In this document: positions 17,642 through 26,927 of the stretch, in pieces
Layout: the number at the start of each line of letters is the position of its first letter
Position numbering within the stretch: the first letter of the stretch is position 1
NCBI GenBank assembly: GCA_009698845.1
Contig: WLPI01000005.1
Location: forward strand, 1-38,392
Direction of reading: 5' to 3'
DNA: 38,392 nucleotides
Source: Actinomycetota bacterium
GTDB taxonomy: Bacteria; Actinomycetota; Actinomycetes; Nanopelagicales; Nanopelagicaceae
Translations under genes and position numbers: made by a program
Notes under the pieces: model-generated
Seen by the model: only the letters and a program-made list of their open reading frames with translations
What the model was told of the DNA's origin: nothing
Databases searched by the model: none

Positions 17642-20600
17642 CTACGCTTCTAAACCAGAACAACGTGGCTTAGGTCCACCATTTGGGTTCCCATAGCGAT
17701 GATAAGTAATCGCCACTGATTGCTCAATCAACCAGCGAGGGGTTTCAATATCCCCGCGCTGAGCAATAGGGCGATGATCAACCGAGATTCCTTTTTGTAA
17801 TTCTTCATAAATTGGAGGTTTACTTGATGCGAGCCAACGTACTCTCGAATACGTCTCACGCACATCACTGAGATCTGTTGTAAAAATTACTTTTGCGCCA
17901 GTGGTTTCGGAGATGTGATGTATTAATGACTTCTCCTCCTGAGTACTTGATTCGTCAACAACGATGACAATCGGTGCGAGGTAATGTCGGTAGCGTTGGA
18001 AGTTCTTTTCAACCAACAAACCTGATCTATCGATTGCTTGTGAGCCAACTTTCGCCCACCAAGTATTTACTCCGTATATTGCGGCTTCTAAGTTAGTAAC
18101 ACGAGGCCAATTTCGAAGGGTGTTTACATAATTTAGACCACCTGCCTTCGCATTAGGTCCGACTGCGGAACGTTTCCATCCACCGAAAGGTTGCCGATTT
18201 ACAATTGCTCCAGTAATTCCTCGGTTGACGTAAAGGTTTCCAGCTTCAATGCGATTTAACCACTCTTCGCATTCCTGTTCATCAAGTGATTGAATTCCTG
18301 CAGTAAGTCCAAAATCGGTTTCATTTTGCCAATCAAGCGCGGTATCAAAATCTGGTGCTTCAATAATTGCAAGCACGGGTCCAAACCATTCATTCCTGTG
18401 TGACCAAGATTTGGCTTTCACTCCCAATTTAACTCCTGGGCGCCACATTAAACCTGCCTGATCTAATTGTTGTGGCTGTACAAGCCAACTCTCTCCATCG
18501 TCTAACTGGGTAAGCGCGCGCGTAAGTGCGTTCTCTGATGGACGAATGATTGGACCTACAGTTGTTGAAAAGCTCCAGCCGGCTCCAACATGCAGAGATT
18601 CAACTGCGTCTTTTAGTTGACGAATGAATGCTGGGTCTTGATAAATGTTTGTATCAACAATCGCAATTGATGCAGCTGAGCACTTCTGTCCAGCATGACC
18701 GAATGCTGATTGAACCAAGTCTTTTACTGCAGCATCAATATCTGCACAGGCAGATATAAGTACAGCATTTTTGCCGCTTGTCTCTGCCATTAAATTGATC
18801 TCTGGTCGCCAAGAAGTAAACATTGATGCGGTATCAAATGATCCAGTAAGAATCAGGCCATCGATATCTGGGTGAGTAATCAAATACTTTCCATTGTCAT
18901 CATCTCGCATCGGCAAAAATTGCAATACATCTTGAGGAACTCCACCTGCCCACAGGTGGCTTGCAACTTCCCACGCAGTTGCAACACTCTCGGGTGCTGG
19001 TTTGAGAATGACAGAATTTCCTGCAGCAAGTGCGGCGCACACGCCACCCATTGGAATTGCATATGGAAAGTTCCAGGGTGGAACAACAAGAATTGTCCCT
19101 AGTGGTGTTGATTCACCAAAATTTTGTGCAGTAGTTGCATAGAAGCGAGCAAAGTCAATGGCTTCTGCTACCTCGGGATCAGCCTCTGCAACAGTCTTTC
19201 CGGCATCTCGAGACATCACTGCAATAGTTTCTACTATGGATTTTTGCATCACCGAAGCAGCACTGAAGAGAATAGATGTTCGTTCTTCTATAGAAAGCGT
19301 GCCCCAATTATTCTGGGCGCGCTTTGCTGCTTGAACCGCTTTATCTACCTCCTTTGTTGAGCCTACGCTGTAGTGATACCAAACTTTTCCATTATCTGAT
19401 GGGTCAGTTCCTTCTTCTTGCTCTTTTGTGAAAACTTCTTTTCCATCAATTACTAGTGGAATTTCTTGATCTTTAATGTCTCGAGCTTTCTTTATTGCTT
19501 TGCTAACGGCCTTAATGAATTCGGGCTCAGTCGGATCAGCATTTCGTTCATTCTCAAAATTAGTACCAGTTGCAATCTCATGCTCAATATGGCGAAGTGA
19601 TTGAGTTGTAACTGAATGACGCTCTGAAATTGATAAACGGAATCTCGCTTCTTGTTCTTTAAACTTCAATGGGTTTTTAGAGATTTCAAAGGCTGCCTTC
19701 AAATAATTTTCATCTGATGTATTTTCATCTAATCGGCGAACTAGGTATGCAACTGCAGCTGCAAAATCATCTTTACGAGTTACCGGTGCATACAGCAGAA
19801 CCGGTTGGCCTGCGCGCGTTACAGCAAGTGCTTCGGCATTTGCCATGCCTTCAAGCATTTCAATATCTATTTGATCAACAACGCCTCGAGATTTCGCTAC
19901 CTCTAGTGCCCATGTCATGTGAAATAGATTGTGAGACGCAATTCCGATGCGTACGGCTTGTGAATGTTCAGGGCGAAGTGCAGCATCTATCAGCCTTACA
20001 TACGAAGCATCCACATCCGATTTTGATCGGTAAGGCGCAGAATCCCATCCATGAAGTTCTGCCTCCGCACGCTCCATTGCAAGGTTGGCACCCTTTACAA
20101 GGCGAACTTTGATGCTTCCACCATTGCGAGCAAATCTTGACTTCGACCATTGCACTAATTCTGCAAAGAACTTATGCGACTCTGGAAGATACGCCTGTAG
20201 AACGATTCCAGCCTTCATGCCTTCAAATTCTGGTTCATCTAGAACGCGCATGAATGCGGCAACTGTCATAGGCAGATCGCGGTATTCCTCCATATCAAGG
20301 TTTACAAATACACCGTGTTGTTGCGCTTCGCGATACAGAGTTCTCATCTTCTCTGAAACTCTATTAATCGAACCTTCGACATCAATAATTATCAGCTGAG
20401 CAACTATCGAAGAGAGTTTGACTGAAATGTAATTCACCTCTGGACGACGCATCATCTCTAGAATTGACTGGAAACGAAGTTCCGCTTCGTGATCTCCAAG
20501 CACAGCTTCACCTAACACATTGATGTTTAGAGATATTCCCTTGGCTGTTCGCTTGGATAGATGCTTAGCGAGCTTTTCATTTTCTGATGCAAGAATCAAA

Positions 20601-20992
20601 TCTTTAGACAAAGCGCGAACGCGTTGGTGGACTGCTGCCACAACAGGGGCAGGTAAAGCGTGAGAAAGAATTCCGATTGCATGCAATCCAATCCCATTAA
20701 TTGGGCCGAATCCAGTGATGCTGGCTTTCTTAGCAGCGCGCCTAAAAATACGAGATGAGGATTTCACAGATGAAATACGCATGACTTCATCGGTCAAAGT
20801 AATTGTTGCCTCAATTGCTTTAGGATCTTTAAAGAGCCGTGCCACGCGCTTTCGATTAGCTTTTTCGCGGCGGTCACGCAATTTATCCGATTGATCCATC
20901 AGCTCTTTGGTCCGCAAAACTGCAGTGTCTGCCAGTTGATCAGCTTTAGAATCTGTCTCAAAAATTGACGACATAATTGCAAGGAGCTCCAT
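17642..20992 (-). CDS. putA: Bifunctional proline dehydrogenase / delta-1-pyrroline-5-carboxylate dehydrogenase
   Basis: This 1116-residue fusion oxidises proline to glutamate. The FAD-dependent proline dehydrogenase barrel spans about 150-460, with SVKLSSI (190-196), YLPES (268-272), RLVKGANLAMERAE (297-310) and IASHNLFH (351-358). The NAD-dependent P5C dehydrogenase domain spans about 530-990, with Asn641 (PPWNFPYAIP), Glu737 (AETSGKN) and catalytic Cys771 (GHAGQKCSAAS). A C-terminal 110-residue domain follows. No N-terminal DNA-binding domain is present, so it is not a PutA repressor. ATG 20992 is used here; ATG at residue 7 (MSSIFETD) is a possible alternative, since neither has a clear Shine-Dalgarno. 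It shares a 94-base intergenic region with divergent pepP. Confidence 0.95.
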   Translation of the reverse strand: MELLAIMSSIFETDSKADQLADTAVLRTKELMDQSDKLRDRREKANRKRVARLFKDPKAIEATITLTDEVMRISSVKSSSRIFRRAAKKASITGFGPINGIGLHAIGILSHALPAPVVAAVHQRVRALSKDLILASENEKLAKHLSKRTAKGISLNINVLGEAVLGDHEAELRFQSILEMMRRPEVNYISVKLSSIVAQLIIIDVEGSINRVSEKMRTLYREAQQHGVFVNLDMEEYRDLPMTVAAFMRVLDEPEFEGMKAGIVLQAYLPESHKFFAELVQWSKSRFARNGGSIKVRLVKGANLAMERAEAELHGWDSAPYRSKSDVDASYVRLIDAALRPEHSQAVRIGIASHNLFHMTWALEVAKSRGVVDQIDIEMLEGMANAEALAVTRAGQPVLLYAPVTRKDDFAAAVAYLVRRLDENTSDENYLKAAFEISKNPLKFKEQEARFRLSISERHSVTTQSLRHIEHEIATGTNFENERNADPTEPEFIKAVSKAIKKARDIKDQEIPLVIDGKEVFTKEQEEGTDPSDNGKVWYHYSVGSTKEVDKAVQAAKRAQNNWGTLSIEERTSILFSAASVMQKSIVETIAVMSRDAGKTVAEADPEVAEAIDFARFYATTAQNFGESTPLGTILVVPPWNFPYAIPMGGVCAALAAGNSVILKPAPESVATAWEVASHLWAGGVPQDVLQFLPMRDDDNGKYLITHPDIDGLILTGSFDTASMFTSWRPEINLMAETSGKNAVLISACADIDAAVKDLVQSAFGHAGQKCSAASIAIVDTNIYQDPAFIRQLKDAVESLHVGAGWSFSTTVGPIIRPSENALTRALTQLDDGESWLVQPQQLDQAGLMWRPGVKLGVKAKSWSHRNEWFGPVLAIIEAPDFDTALDWQNETDFGLTAGIQSLDEQECEEWLNRIEAGNLYVNRGITGAIVNRQPFGGWKRSAVGPNAKAGGLNYVNTLRNWPRVTNLEAAIYGVNTWWAKVGSQAIDRSGLLVEKNFQRYRHYLAPIVIVVDESSTQEEKSLIHHISETTGAKVIFTTDLSDVRETYSRVRWLASSKPPIYEELQKGISVDHRPIAQRGDIETPRWLIEQSVAITYHRYGNPNGGPKPRCSGLEA

Positions 20993-21074
20993 ATTCTTAA
21001 CAAAACATTCTTCCGCAAGGCTATCAAGGGTTAATCAACTCTGCTCAACCTAGGTAAAACAAGGCTATTAGGCT

Positions 21075-21080
21075 TAAGAT
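21075..21080 (+). promoter_or_regulatory. Putative -10 of pepP (leaderless)
   Basis: TAAGAT is followed by 6 bases and ATG 21087, with no Shine-Dalgarno. The predicted transcript would start at the start codon. Confidence 0.4.
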
Positions 21081-21086
21081 TCAAAT

Positions 21087-22496
21087 ATGAATAACGAAAG
21101 TACAGAGCTTTCTGCTGATTCAGTACGTCGGCCTCACGATCAAGAGCCATCAGAGCTCTACGCAAGTTTTATGAAGTCTGGCTGGCTACCAACCGAGAGA
21201 GAAGATTTAGCACCTCTGGAAGTCGTTACATACGCATATTCACGTAGACAGATTTTATCTTCGCAATTTAAAGGAGTCCGTTTACTCATTCATGCTGGTG
21301 GCTTGAAAGTTCGTGCATTCGATACTGATTACAACTACAGGCCAGATAGCGCTTTCGCTTACTACAGCGGAGTCCAAGGCGCAGATTCAACAGCAGATGC
21401 TGTCTTGGTTCTAGAACCGAACGGCGATTCGCATTTGACTTATTTGTACATGAATCCTCGATCAACTCGAGATACCGAAGCTTTTTACCGAGATTCAAGA
21501 TATGGCGAACTATGGGTCGGCCGTCGTTTCACACTCAAAGAAGCAAAAGATACCTACCAAATTGATACGCGCCACTTGAACGAACTTAAGACATTGTTAA
21601 GTGATAGCACAAAGACTTTAACCCTTGAAGATGAAGTGCTTGCTGTTTTTGCTTCAGAACAAAGGTTATGTAAAGACGAATACGAAATAAGAGAAATGCA
21701 GCGCGCGGTAGATGCTACTGCTCTCGGTTTCTGCGATGTCATTAGTGCAATTCCTGCTGCGATAGAAACACCGCGAGGTGAGCGAGTACTTGATGCTGCT
21801 TTCTACGGCCGCGCCAGAATTCTTGGAAATGATCTTGGCTACAACACAATTGTTGGTGCGGGTTCTCATGCCTGTGTGCTGCACTGGATACGCAATGATG
21901 GTGATGTCCGGCGCGGAGATTTGGTACTTATTGATGCAGGTGTTGAGCTTGAATCTTTTTACACAGCAGATATCACTCGAACATTTCCTGTCGACGGTAA
22001 ATTCTCGCCTTCACAACGAGCTCTCTACATGTTGGTCTACGAAGCACAACTAGCAGGCTTTGCCGCCATTAAACCAGGAGCTCTCTTTTCAGATATCAAT
22101 AAGGCTTCTCAAGAGGTTCTTGCAAAAGGTTTAGCCGATATGGGCGTGCTTACAGTTTCTGCCGAAGAATCACTGCGTCCAGAAGTTGGTTTACACCGCC
22201 GATGGACTCTGCACGGCGTAAGTCATCATCTGGGATTAGATGTCCACGACTGCGGGAAGGCTCGTGCTGAGAATTACCGAGATGCGGTCCTGCGAGAAGG
22301 AATGGTTCTGACTGTCGAGCCTGGGCTTTACATCCAGCCGGATGACGAGTTGTTTGCTCCTGAATATCGCGGAATCGGAATTCGCATCGAAGATGATGTT
22401 TTGGTCACTGCCGATGGATACCTAAATTTGAGTGAAAACATTCCACGGCATCCAGATGACATTGAAAAATGGATGAAGCGAATTTTAGGAAACTAA
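21087..22496 (+). CDS. pepP: Xaa-Pro aminopeptidase (M24B)
   Basis: This 469-residue protein has an N-terminal aminopeptidase P domain (about 45-175) and a C-terminal pita-bread metallopeptidase domain. Predicted Mn ligands are Asp283 (LIDAGVE), Asp295 (YTADITRTF), His380 (HGVSHHLGLDVHD), Glu411 (VEPGLY) and Glu435 (RIEDD). It removes N-terminal residues before proline, in the cytosol. It is divergent from putA, so peptide-derived proline release and proline oxidation sit back to back, a plausible functional link. Its last 12 bases overlap the convergent crcB2 stop. Confidence 0.95.
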   Translation: MNNESTELSADSVRRPHDQEPSELYASFMKSGWLPTEREDLAPLEVVTYAYSRRQILSSQFKGVRLLIHAGGLKVRAFDTDYNYRPDSAFAYYSGVQGADSTADAVLVLEPNGDSHLTYLYMNPRSTRDTEAFYRDSRYGELWVGRRFTLKEAKDTYQIDTRHLNELKTLLSDSTKTLTLEDEVLAVFASEQRLCKDEYEIREMQRAVDATALGFCDVISAIPAAIETPRGERVLDAAFYGRARILGNDLGYNTIVGAGSHACVLHWIRNDGDVRRGDLVLIDAGVELESFYTADITRTFPVDGKFSPSQRALYMLVYEAQLAGFAAIKPGALFSDINKASQEVLAKGLADMGVLTVSAEESLRPEVGLHRRWTLHGVSHHLGLDVHDCGKARAENYRDAVLREGMVLTVEPGLYIQPDDELFAPEYRGIGIRIEDDVLVTADGYLNLSENIPRHPDDIEKWMKRILGN

Positions 22497-22823
22497 AGAG
22501 TAACCAAAGTAAGCGGCAAGTAGTCCTAGCGCAATTGAGCCAACAAGATTGATTGCAACTGCTTTGTAGTGCTTTAACTCATACCCAAGATATAGATCAA
22601 GAATAAAAGTTGACCAAGTAGTAAATGATCCAGCGAAACCTATGGCTAAGAAGTCATGCCACCGTTCGGTTGTAGCAAATGTAACTCCAATGAGGAATGA
22701 CCCCAAGATGTTTACAACAAATGTTCCTACTGGCTTGTTAGTGAACTTTCTAAAGTATTGATCAACGAGAAAACGAGATGGAGCGCCAATGGCAGCTCCG
22801 AGAATGACCATTAACGTATTCAT
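22485..22823 (-). CDS. crcB2: Fluoride channel FluC/CrcB, second subunit
   Basis: This 112-residue protein has four membrane helices. Family motifs are GAAIGAPSRF (9-18), PVGTFVVNILGSF and GFAGSFTTWSTF, which carry the Asn and the Thr/Ser-Thr lining of the fluoride pore and the central Na site. Trp replaces the common Phe in TTFST. The start ATG 22823 overlaps the crcB1 stop by 4 bases. Tandem crcB genes normally make opposite-orientation partners of one channel that exports fluoride. It overlaps the convergent pepP by 12 bases. Confidence 0.9.
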   Translation of the reverse strand: MNTLMVILGAAIGAPSRFLVDQYFRKFTNKPVGTFVVNILGSFLIGVTFATTERWHDFLAIGFAGSFTTWSTFILDLYLGYELKHYKAVAINLVGSIALGLLAAYFGYSLVS

Positions 22824-23173
22824 GGACGCACCTTCACTAGTGCACGGGAAATTTTGAGTGCAAAATGTGCGGTGATAAGGGATGAGACAATCGTGATAAC
22901 TAGATATAAAAAGCCTGCTTCTTCGGGAGCAATCGCTTCAAAAGTTACAGCGGAGAAAGTTGAAAGCCCTCCACAGAATCCTGGAAGCAAGAAGTATCTT
23001 AGTTCAGTTATACCTTTTCGCTCCATGAGCACAAGAAAATACATTGCGAGAGCAACTCCCAATAGATTTGCAACTAGCGTGCCATTTCCGCTCTGAGGAA
23101 TTACAAGTGAGAGTCCCCACCGAGTGAGCGATCCAAGAACACCACCAAGTGAGACAAGCCAAACTGCTTTCAG
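22820..23173 (-). CDS. crcB1: Fluoride channel FluC/CrcB, first subunit, with apparent CTG start
   Basis: The full family domain needs the segment before the first usual start codon. In frame, LKAVWLVSLGGVLGSLTRW and GTLVANLLGVALAM precede the only TTG (23062). An in-frame stop lies at 23180-23182, so translation must begin between 23179 and 23062. No ATG, GTG or upstream TTG exists there. CTG at 23173, 2 bases after the sdhB stop, gives 117 residues, the usual CrcB length, with motifs GGVLGSLTR and GFCGGLSTFSAVTF. I propose CTG initiation coupled to sdhB termination. The alternative is a truncated 80-residue product from TTG 23062, missing the first helix, or a sequence error. Confidence 0.75.
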   Translation of the reverse strand: MKAVWLVSLGGVLGSLTRWGLSLVIPQSGNGTLVANLLGVALAMYFLVLMERKGITELRYFLLPGFCGGLSTFSAVTFEAIAPEEAGFLYLVITIVSSLITAHFALKISRALVKVRP

Positions 23174-23175
23174 AG

Positions 23176-23934
23176 CTAGCTACGCTTTTCTCGCTTGAGA
23201 AGTCCAGCAAACATGCGAGCCGGATCGTACTTAATATCAACGACACGTTCTTTCATTGGAATAATTGCGTTGTCGGTAATTTTGATGTGCTCTGGACAAA
23301 CTTCTGTACAGCACTTTGTAATGTTGCACATCCCAAGTCCATGCTCTTCTTGCGCGGTGCGCTTGCGATTCTTCAACATATCAAGCGGGTGCATATCAAG
23401 TTCTGCAATGCGGATGAAGAATCGAGGGCCAGCAAATGACTTCTTATTTTCTTCGTGATCACGGATTACGTGACAAGTATCCTGGCATAAGAAGCACTCG
23501 ATGCATTTACGGAATTCTTGGCTACGCTCAACATCGATTTGTTCCATGCGTGCTTCACCAGGCGCAAGCTCTTTTGGTGGTTCGTACGCTGGGATTTCCA
23601 TTGCTTTCTTATAGTTGAAAGAAACATCAGTAACGAGATCCTTAATTACAGGAAAAGCGCGAAGTGGAGTTACCGTGATTGTTTCATCCTCACCAAATGA
23701 GGCGACCTGTGTCATGCAAGCAAGACGTGGCTTACCGTTGATCTCCATTGAACAAGATCCGCACTTACCGGCTTTGCAATTCCAGCGAACCGCAAGATCA
23801 CCCATTTGAGTTGCTTGGACACGGTGAATCACATCCAGGACAACTTCGCCTTCGTTGACATCTACTTGAACATCTTTTAGGCCACCGTCTGTCGAGTCCC
23901 CTCGCCAGATGCGAAGATTTAGTTTGCGCGCCAT
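23176..23934 (-). CDS. sdhB: Succinate dehydrogenase iron-sulfur subunit
   Basis: This 252-residue protein has the [2Fe-2S] motif CKAGKCGSCSMEINGKPRLAC in its N-terminal ferredoxin domain. Cysteine sets of the C-terminal domain are CIECFLCQDTC and CNITKCCTEVCP, for [4Fe-4S] and [3Fe-4S]. It passes electrons from the SdhA flavin to quinone through SdhC. ATG 23934 overlaps the sdhA stop by one base (TAATG). It ends 2 bases before the proposed start of crcB1. Confidence 0.95.
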   Translation of the reverse strand: MARKLNLRIWRGDSTDGGLKDVQVDVNEGEVVLDVIHRVQATQMGDLAVRWNCKAGKCGSCSMEINGKPRLACMTQVASFGEDETITVTPLRAFPVIKDLVTDVSFNYKKAMEIPAYEPPKELAPGEARMEQIDVERSQEFRKCIECFLCQDTCHVIRDHEENKKSFAGPRFFIRIAELDMHPLDMLKNRKRTAQEEHGLGMCNITKCCTEVCPEHIKITDNAIIPMKERVVDIKYDPARMFAGLLKREKRS

Positions 23935-25826
23935 TAGTTGGATCCGCCTTTCGCAATTTCTTCTGGTGTCATATATTTCTCGAGTTCGTGTATATCAAAT
24001 AGGTCAAAGAGTTCTTTACGAATCGCAGGCAAAGCTTGTGACTTGATGTTGACCTTATCTCCATCGAAGGATGCAATCTGGTTGAGTTGGCGCCAGGTTG
24101 GGTTCATGCCAGGGAAATCTTCACGTGTATGACCACCACGTGACTCTTCACGAAGTAGCGCAGACTTTGCAGTGGATTCAGCAACCAACAACATATTGTC
24201 GAGATCGAATGCTAAGTGGAACCCTGGGTTGAACTTACGTCCACCAGAAACCGCAACGTTCTTACTGCGAGTGCGAATGTCAGCAATCATTTCAATTGCT
24301 TTCTCAATTTCGACTCGCGTACGGATGATTCCAACCAAGTTATGTGTAACTTCCTGAAGTTCAGCGTGCAGTGAATATGAATTCTCTCCACCTGCGCGAC
24401 TAAACGGAGCCTCAATACGGTCTGCTGCCGACTTAATTGCAGCATCCGAAACAGGATTTGCGCCACTGCTCTTCACATATTCAGCGGCGCCTGCACCTGC
24501 ACGGCGACCGAAGACTAAAAGATCTGTCAGCGAGTTTCCACCAAGGCGATTTGAGCCGTGCATTCCGCCGGCAACTTCACCTGCAGCAAAGAGTCCTGGT
24601 ACACCGATAGCAGCTGCCGAATCTGGATCAACTTCAACGCCACCCATTACGTAGTGACATGTTGGTCCCACTTCCATAGCTTCCTTCGTAATATCTACAC
24701 CGGCTAGTTCATAGAACTGGTGCCACATAGATGGAAGGCGCTTTTTTATAACTTCCGCTGGGATTCGCTTTGAAACATCCAGGAATACCCCACCATGCTC
24801 AGTTCCGCGCCCTGCCTTAACTTCGGTATTAATTGCGCGAGCCACTTCATCACGTGGAAGAAGTTCTGGCGGACGTCGGTTGTTGTCCTGGTCTTCATAC
24901 CAGCGATCTGCTTCTGCTTCGTTATCTGCATACTTATCTTTAAACACATCTGGGATGTACTTAAACATAAAGCGTTCGCCATCTGAGTTGGTGAGGATTC
25001 CACCTTCGCCTCGCACAGATTCTGTTACAAGAATTCCACGTACTGATGGAGGCCAGACCATCCCTGTTGGGTGGAACTGCAAGAACTCCATATCAACAAG
25101 ATTCGCTCCAGCTTTTAATGCAAGTGCATGTCCATCGCCAGTGCCTTCCCACGAGTTGGAAGTAATCTTAAAAGTTTTTCCTACGCCACCAGTAGCAATA
25201 ACAACTGCTGGTGCTTCAAAGAGAACTTCTGCTCCACTTTCGCGCCAATAACCATATGCTCCTGAAATCTTTCCATTCTCTTTAAGAATTTCAGTGATGG
25301 TGCACTCTGCAAAAACTTTGATCTTGGCTTCCATGTCACCGAATTCGCGACCATCTTTCTGCTGCAACTGAACAATTTTCTGCTGCATCGTGCGAATGAT
25401 TTCAAGTCCAGTACGGTCACCTACGTGTGCAAGGCGTGGGTACTCGTGCCCACCAAAGTTTCGCTGTGAAATCTTTCCTTCTTTTGTGCGATCAAAGAGC
25501 GCGCCCCACATTTCAAGCTCCCAAATGCGATCCGGGGCTTCCTTCGCATGAAGTTCTGCCATGCGATAGTGATTGAGGAATTTTCCTCCACGCATTGTGT
25601 CGCGGAAGTGAACCATCCAACTATCGTTGTCATTCACATTTCCCATTGATGCCGCAGCGCCACCTTCAGCCATAACGGTGTGAGCTTTTCCAAAAAGTGA
25701 TTTACAAATAATGGCGACGCTCAAACCTGCTTCGCGCGCTTCTACTGCAGCACGTAATCCAGCTCCACCTGCGCCAATAATAAGGACGTCGTACTTATGT
25801 CGTTCGAGAGTCACTGAAGAGGTCAT
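23934..25826 (-). CDS. sdhA: Succinate dehydrogenase flavoprotein subunit
   Basis: I choose ATG 25826 (630 residues; MTSSVTLERHKYDVLIIGAG), not the longer frame to 25925, because AAAGGA sits 7 bases upstream and the extra 33 residues have no family counterpart. Motifs are dinucleotide site IIGAGGAGLRAA, HTVMAEGGAAASMGN (His for covalent FAD), FHPTGMVWPP, GSNRLGGNSLTDLLVFGRRA, and the active-site Arg in GGHTREDFP. It oxidises succinate to fumarate in the cytoplasm. It lies 11 bases after sdhC in sdhCAB order. Confidence 0.95.
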   Translation of the reverse strand: MTSSVTLERHKYDVLIIGAGGAGLRAAVEAREAGLSVAIICKSLFGKAHTVMAEGGAAASMGNVNDNDSWMVHFRDTMRGGKFLNHYRMAELHAKEAPDRIWELEMWGALFDRTKEGKISQRNFGGHEYPRLAHVGDRTGLEIIRTMQQKIVQLQQKDGREFGDMEAKIKVFAECTITEILKENGKISGAYGYWRESGAEVLFEAPAVVIATGGVGKTFKITSNSWEGTGDGHALALKAGANLVDMEFLQFHPTGMVWPPSVRGILVTESVRGEGGILTNSDGERFMFKYIPDVFKDKYADNEAEADRWYEDQDNNRRPPELLPRDEVARAINTEVKAGRGTEHGGVFLDVSKRIPAEVIKKRLPSMWHQFYELAGVDITKEAMEVGPTCHYVMGGVEVDPDSAAAIGVPGLFAAGEVAGGMHGSNRLGGNSLTDLLVFGRRAGAGAAEYVKSSGANPVSDAAIKSAADRIEAPFSRAGGENSYSLHAELQEVTHNLVGIIRTRVEIEKAIEMIADIRTRSKNVAVSGGRKFNPGFHLAFDLDNMLLVAESTAKSALLREESRGGHTREDFPGMNPTWRQLNQIASFDGDKVNIKSQALPAIRKELFDLFDIHELEKYMTPEEIAKGGSN

Positions 25827-25837
25827 CGGGGCATCCT

Positions 25838-26638
25838 TTAGAAGAAGTAGAAATTGGTCCAGGCGCCAGTTGCAACTTGGCGAACGTAAATATCTGCAAA
25901 CGCAACTCCTGCAAGTGAGTACCACGCAAATTGTTGATGCTTGTGGTTAAGGGCTGAGACCCAAGTCCAAAGTTTGTAACGCACTGGATGTGCAGAGAAG
26001 TGCTTCAATCTTCCACCGATTGTGTGGCGACATGTATGACACGAGAGCGAGTAAAACCAGAGCAGCGTCGAACTTACAACTAGCACAAGAGATCCAACGC
26101 TCATATGTCCCCATTGGCCTTCAGGATTCTTAAATGAGATAACAGCGTCATAAGTAAGAATTACGTTTAAGAGTAAACCTGCGTAGAAGAACCAGCGATG
26201 AGCATTCTGTAAAATTAGTGGCGCCCGTGTTTCACCTGTGTACTTGGTATGAGGTTCTGCAACAGCACAAGCAGGTGGCGATAACCAGAATGCGCGGTAG
26301 TACGCCTTGCGATAGTAATAACAAGTCATTCGGAAACCAAGTGGGAAAATCAAAATTATGAGGGCAGGAGAGAGAGCAAAATTAAAAATTTCTGCACTTA
26401 CTGGTGTCCACCCGAACAGAGTTGCTCCAGGTACGCATGCTTCAGAGAGACATGGGGAATAGAAAGGTGAAATCAAATGATCCTTGTAGTAATTCGCACC
26501 CTCGAATGCTCGGAAGGTTGCGTAAATAACAAATGAGAAAAGAACTCCAAAAGTAATCGCAGGCTCGAGCCACCATTTATCGGTGCGAAGTGTGCGCTCT
26601 TTAATCTTGGCGCGTGTTGGAGAAAAGACTCCGGACAT
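25838..26638 (-). CDS. sdhC: Succinate dehydrogenase membrane anchor
   Basis: This 266-residue membrane protein has about five helices (near 29-48, 85-108, 150-170, 178-200, 243-258) and conserved histidines (NAHRWFFY, CHTCRHTIGG, NHKHQQFAWY) suited to haem or quinone sites. A single five-helix anchor with no sdhD matches the actinobacterial Sdh1 type. GTP-, signal- or cofactor-type motifs are absent. A strong Shine-Dalgarno (AAGGGGAG) precedes ATG 26638 by 5 bases. It is first gene of sdhCAB. The 158-base region upstream, to tRNA-Ser(TGA), must hold its promoter, but I see no clear consensus. Confidence 0.88.
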   Translation of the reverse strand: MSGVFSPTRAKIKERTLRTDKWWLEPAITFGVLFSFVIYATFRAFEGANYYKDHLISPFYSPCLSEACVPGATLFGWTPVSAEIFNFALSPALIILIFPLGFRMTCYYYRKAYYRAFWLSPPACAVAEPHTKYTGETRAPLILQNAHRWFFYAGLLLNVILTYDAVISFKNPEGQWGHMSVGSLVLVVSSTLLWFYSLSCHTCRHTIGGRLKHFSAHPVRYKLWTWVSALNHKHQQFAWYSLAGVAFADIYVRQVATGAWTNFYFF

Positions 26639-26643
26639 TTGTT

Positions 26644-26651
26644 CTCCCCTT
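26644..26651 (-). promoter_or_regulatory. Strong ribosome binding site of sdhC
   Basis: AAGGGGAG on the minus strand lies 5 bases before ATG 26638. It is the strongest Shine-Dalgarno in the window and shows that highly expressed genes here can be leadered. Confidence 0.75.
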
Positions 26652-26744
26652 GGATGTGAGACTAATGAGAGAAGTGTGCGCTTACCTGCGCAAAGTCGCT
26701 AGGCAGTAAGCCTCGTAAAGCTTATGAAGTCAGCCACAAGGCAG

Positions 26745-26785
26745 GGCAGAAATGCAAAACCCGCCACAGTAAATGAGGCGGGTTT
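26745..26785 (-). terminator. Probable terminator downstream of tRNA-Ser(TGA)
   Basis: A perfect 9-bp stem AAACCCGCC (26757-26765, minus-strand arm GGCGGGTTT) pairs with 26777-26785, with an 11-base loop. A T-rich tail (TTTTGCATTTC) follows on the minus strand, just past the tRNA 3' end. Confidence 0.7.
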
Positions 26786-26796
26786 CGACTTCAGCG

Positions 26797-26879
26797 CGGA
26801 GGACGTGGGATTTGAACCCACGAAGGTTTCCCTTGCCGGTTTTCAAGACCGGTGCACTCGGCCGCTATGCGAGTCCTCC
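26797..26879 (-). tRNA. tRNA-Ser(TGA)
   Basis: This 83-base class II tRNA has acceptor GGAGGAC/GTCCTCC, anticodon stem CCGGT/ACCGG with loop CTTGAAA (anticodon TGA), a 14-base variable arm and T-arm GTGGG-TTCAAAT-CCCAC. CCA is not encoded. It lies 48 bases after the HAD phosphatase gene on the same strand. Confidence 0.95.
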
Positions 26880-26927
26880 GTGGGAGAGATTACCCGAAAG
26901 TGGCCTGCTTCAAAAATCGCAGATTAA

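Noticed and set aside
22820-23062. crcB1 as a truncated 80-residue pseudogene
   Set aside because: The missing first helix and GGxxGxxxR motif are encoded intact and in frame just upstream, lacking only a standard start codon.
25827-25925. Extended N-terminus of sdhA
   Set aside because: The extra 33 residues overlap the sdhC coding end and lack homology; ATG 25826 has AAAGGA at 7 bases.
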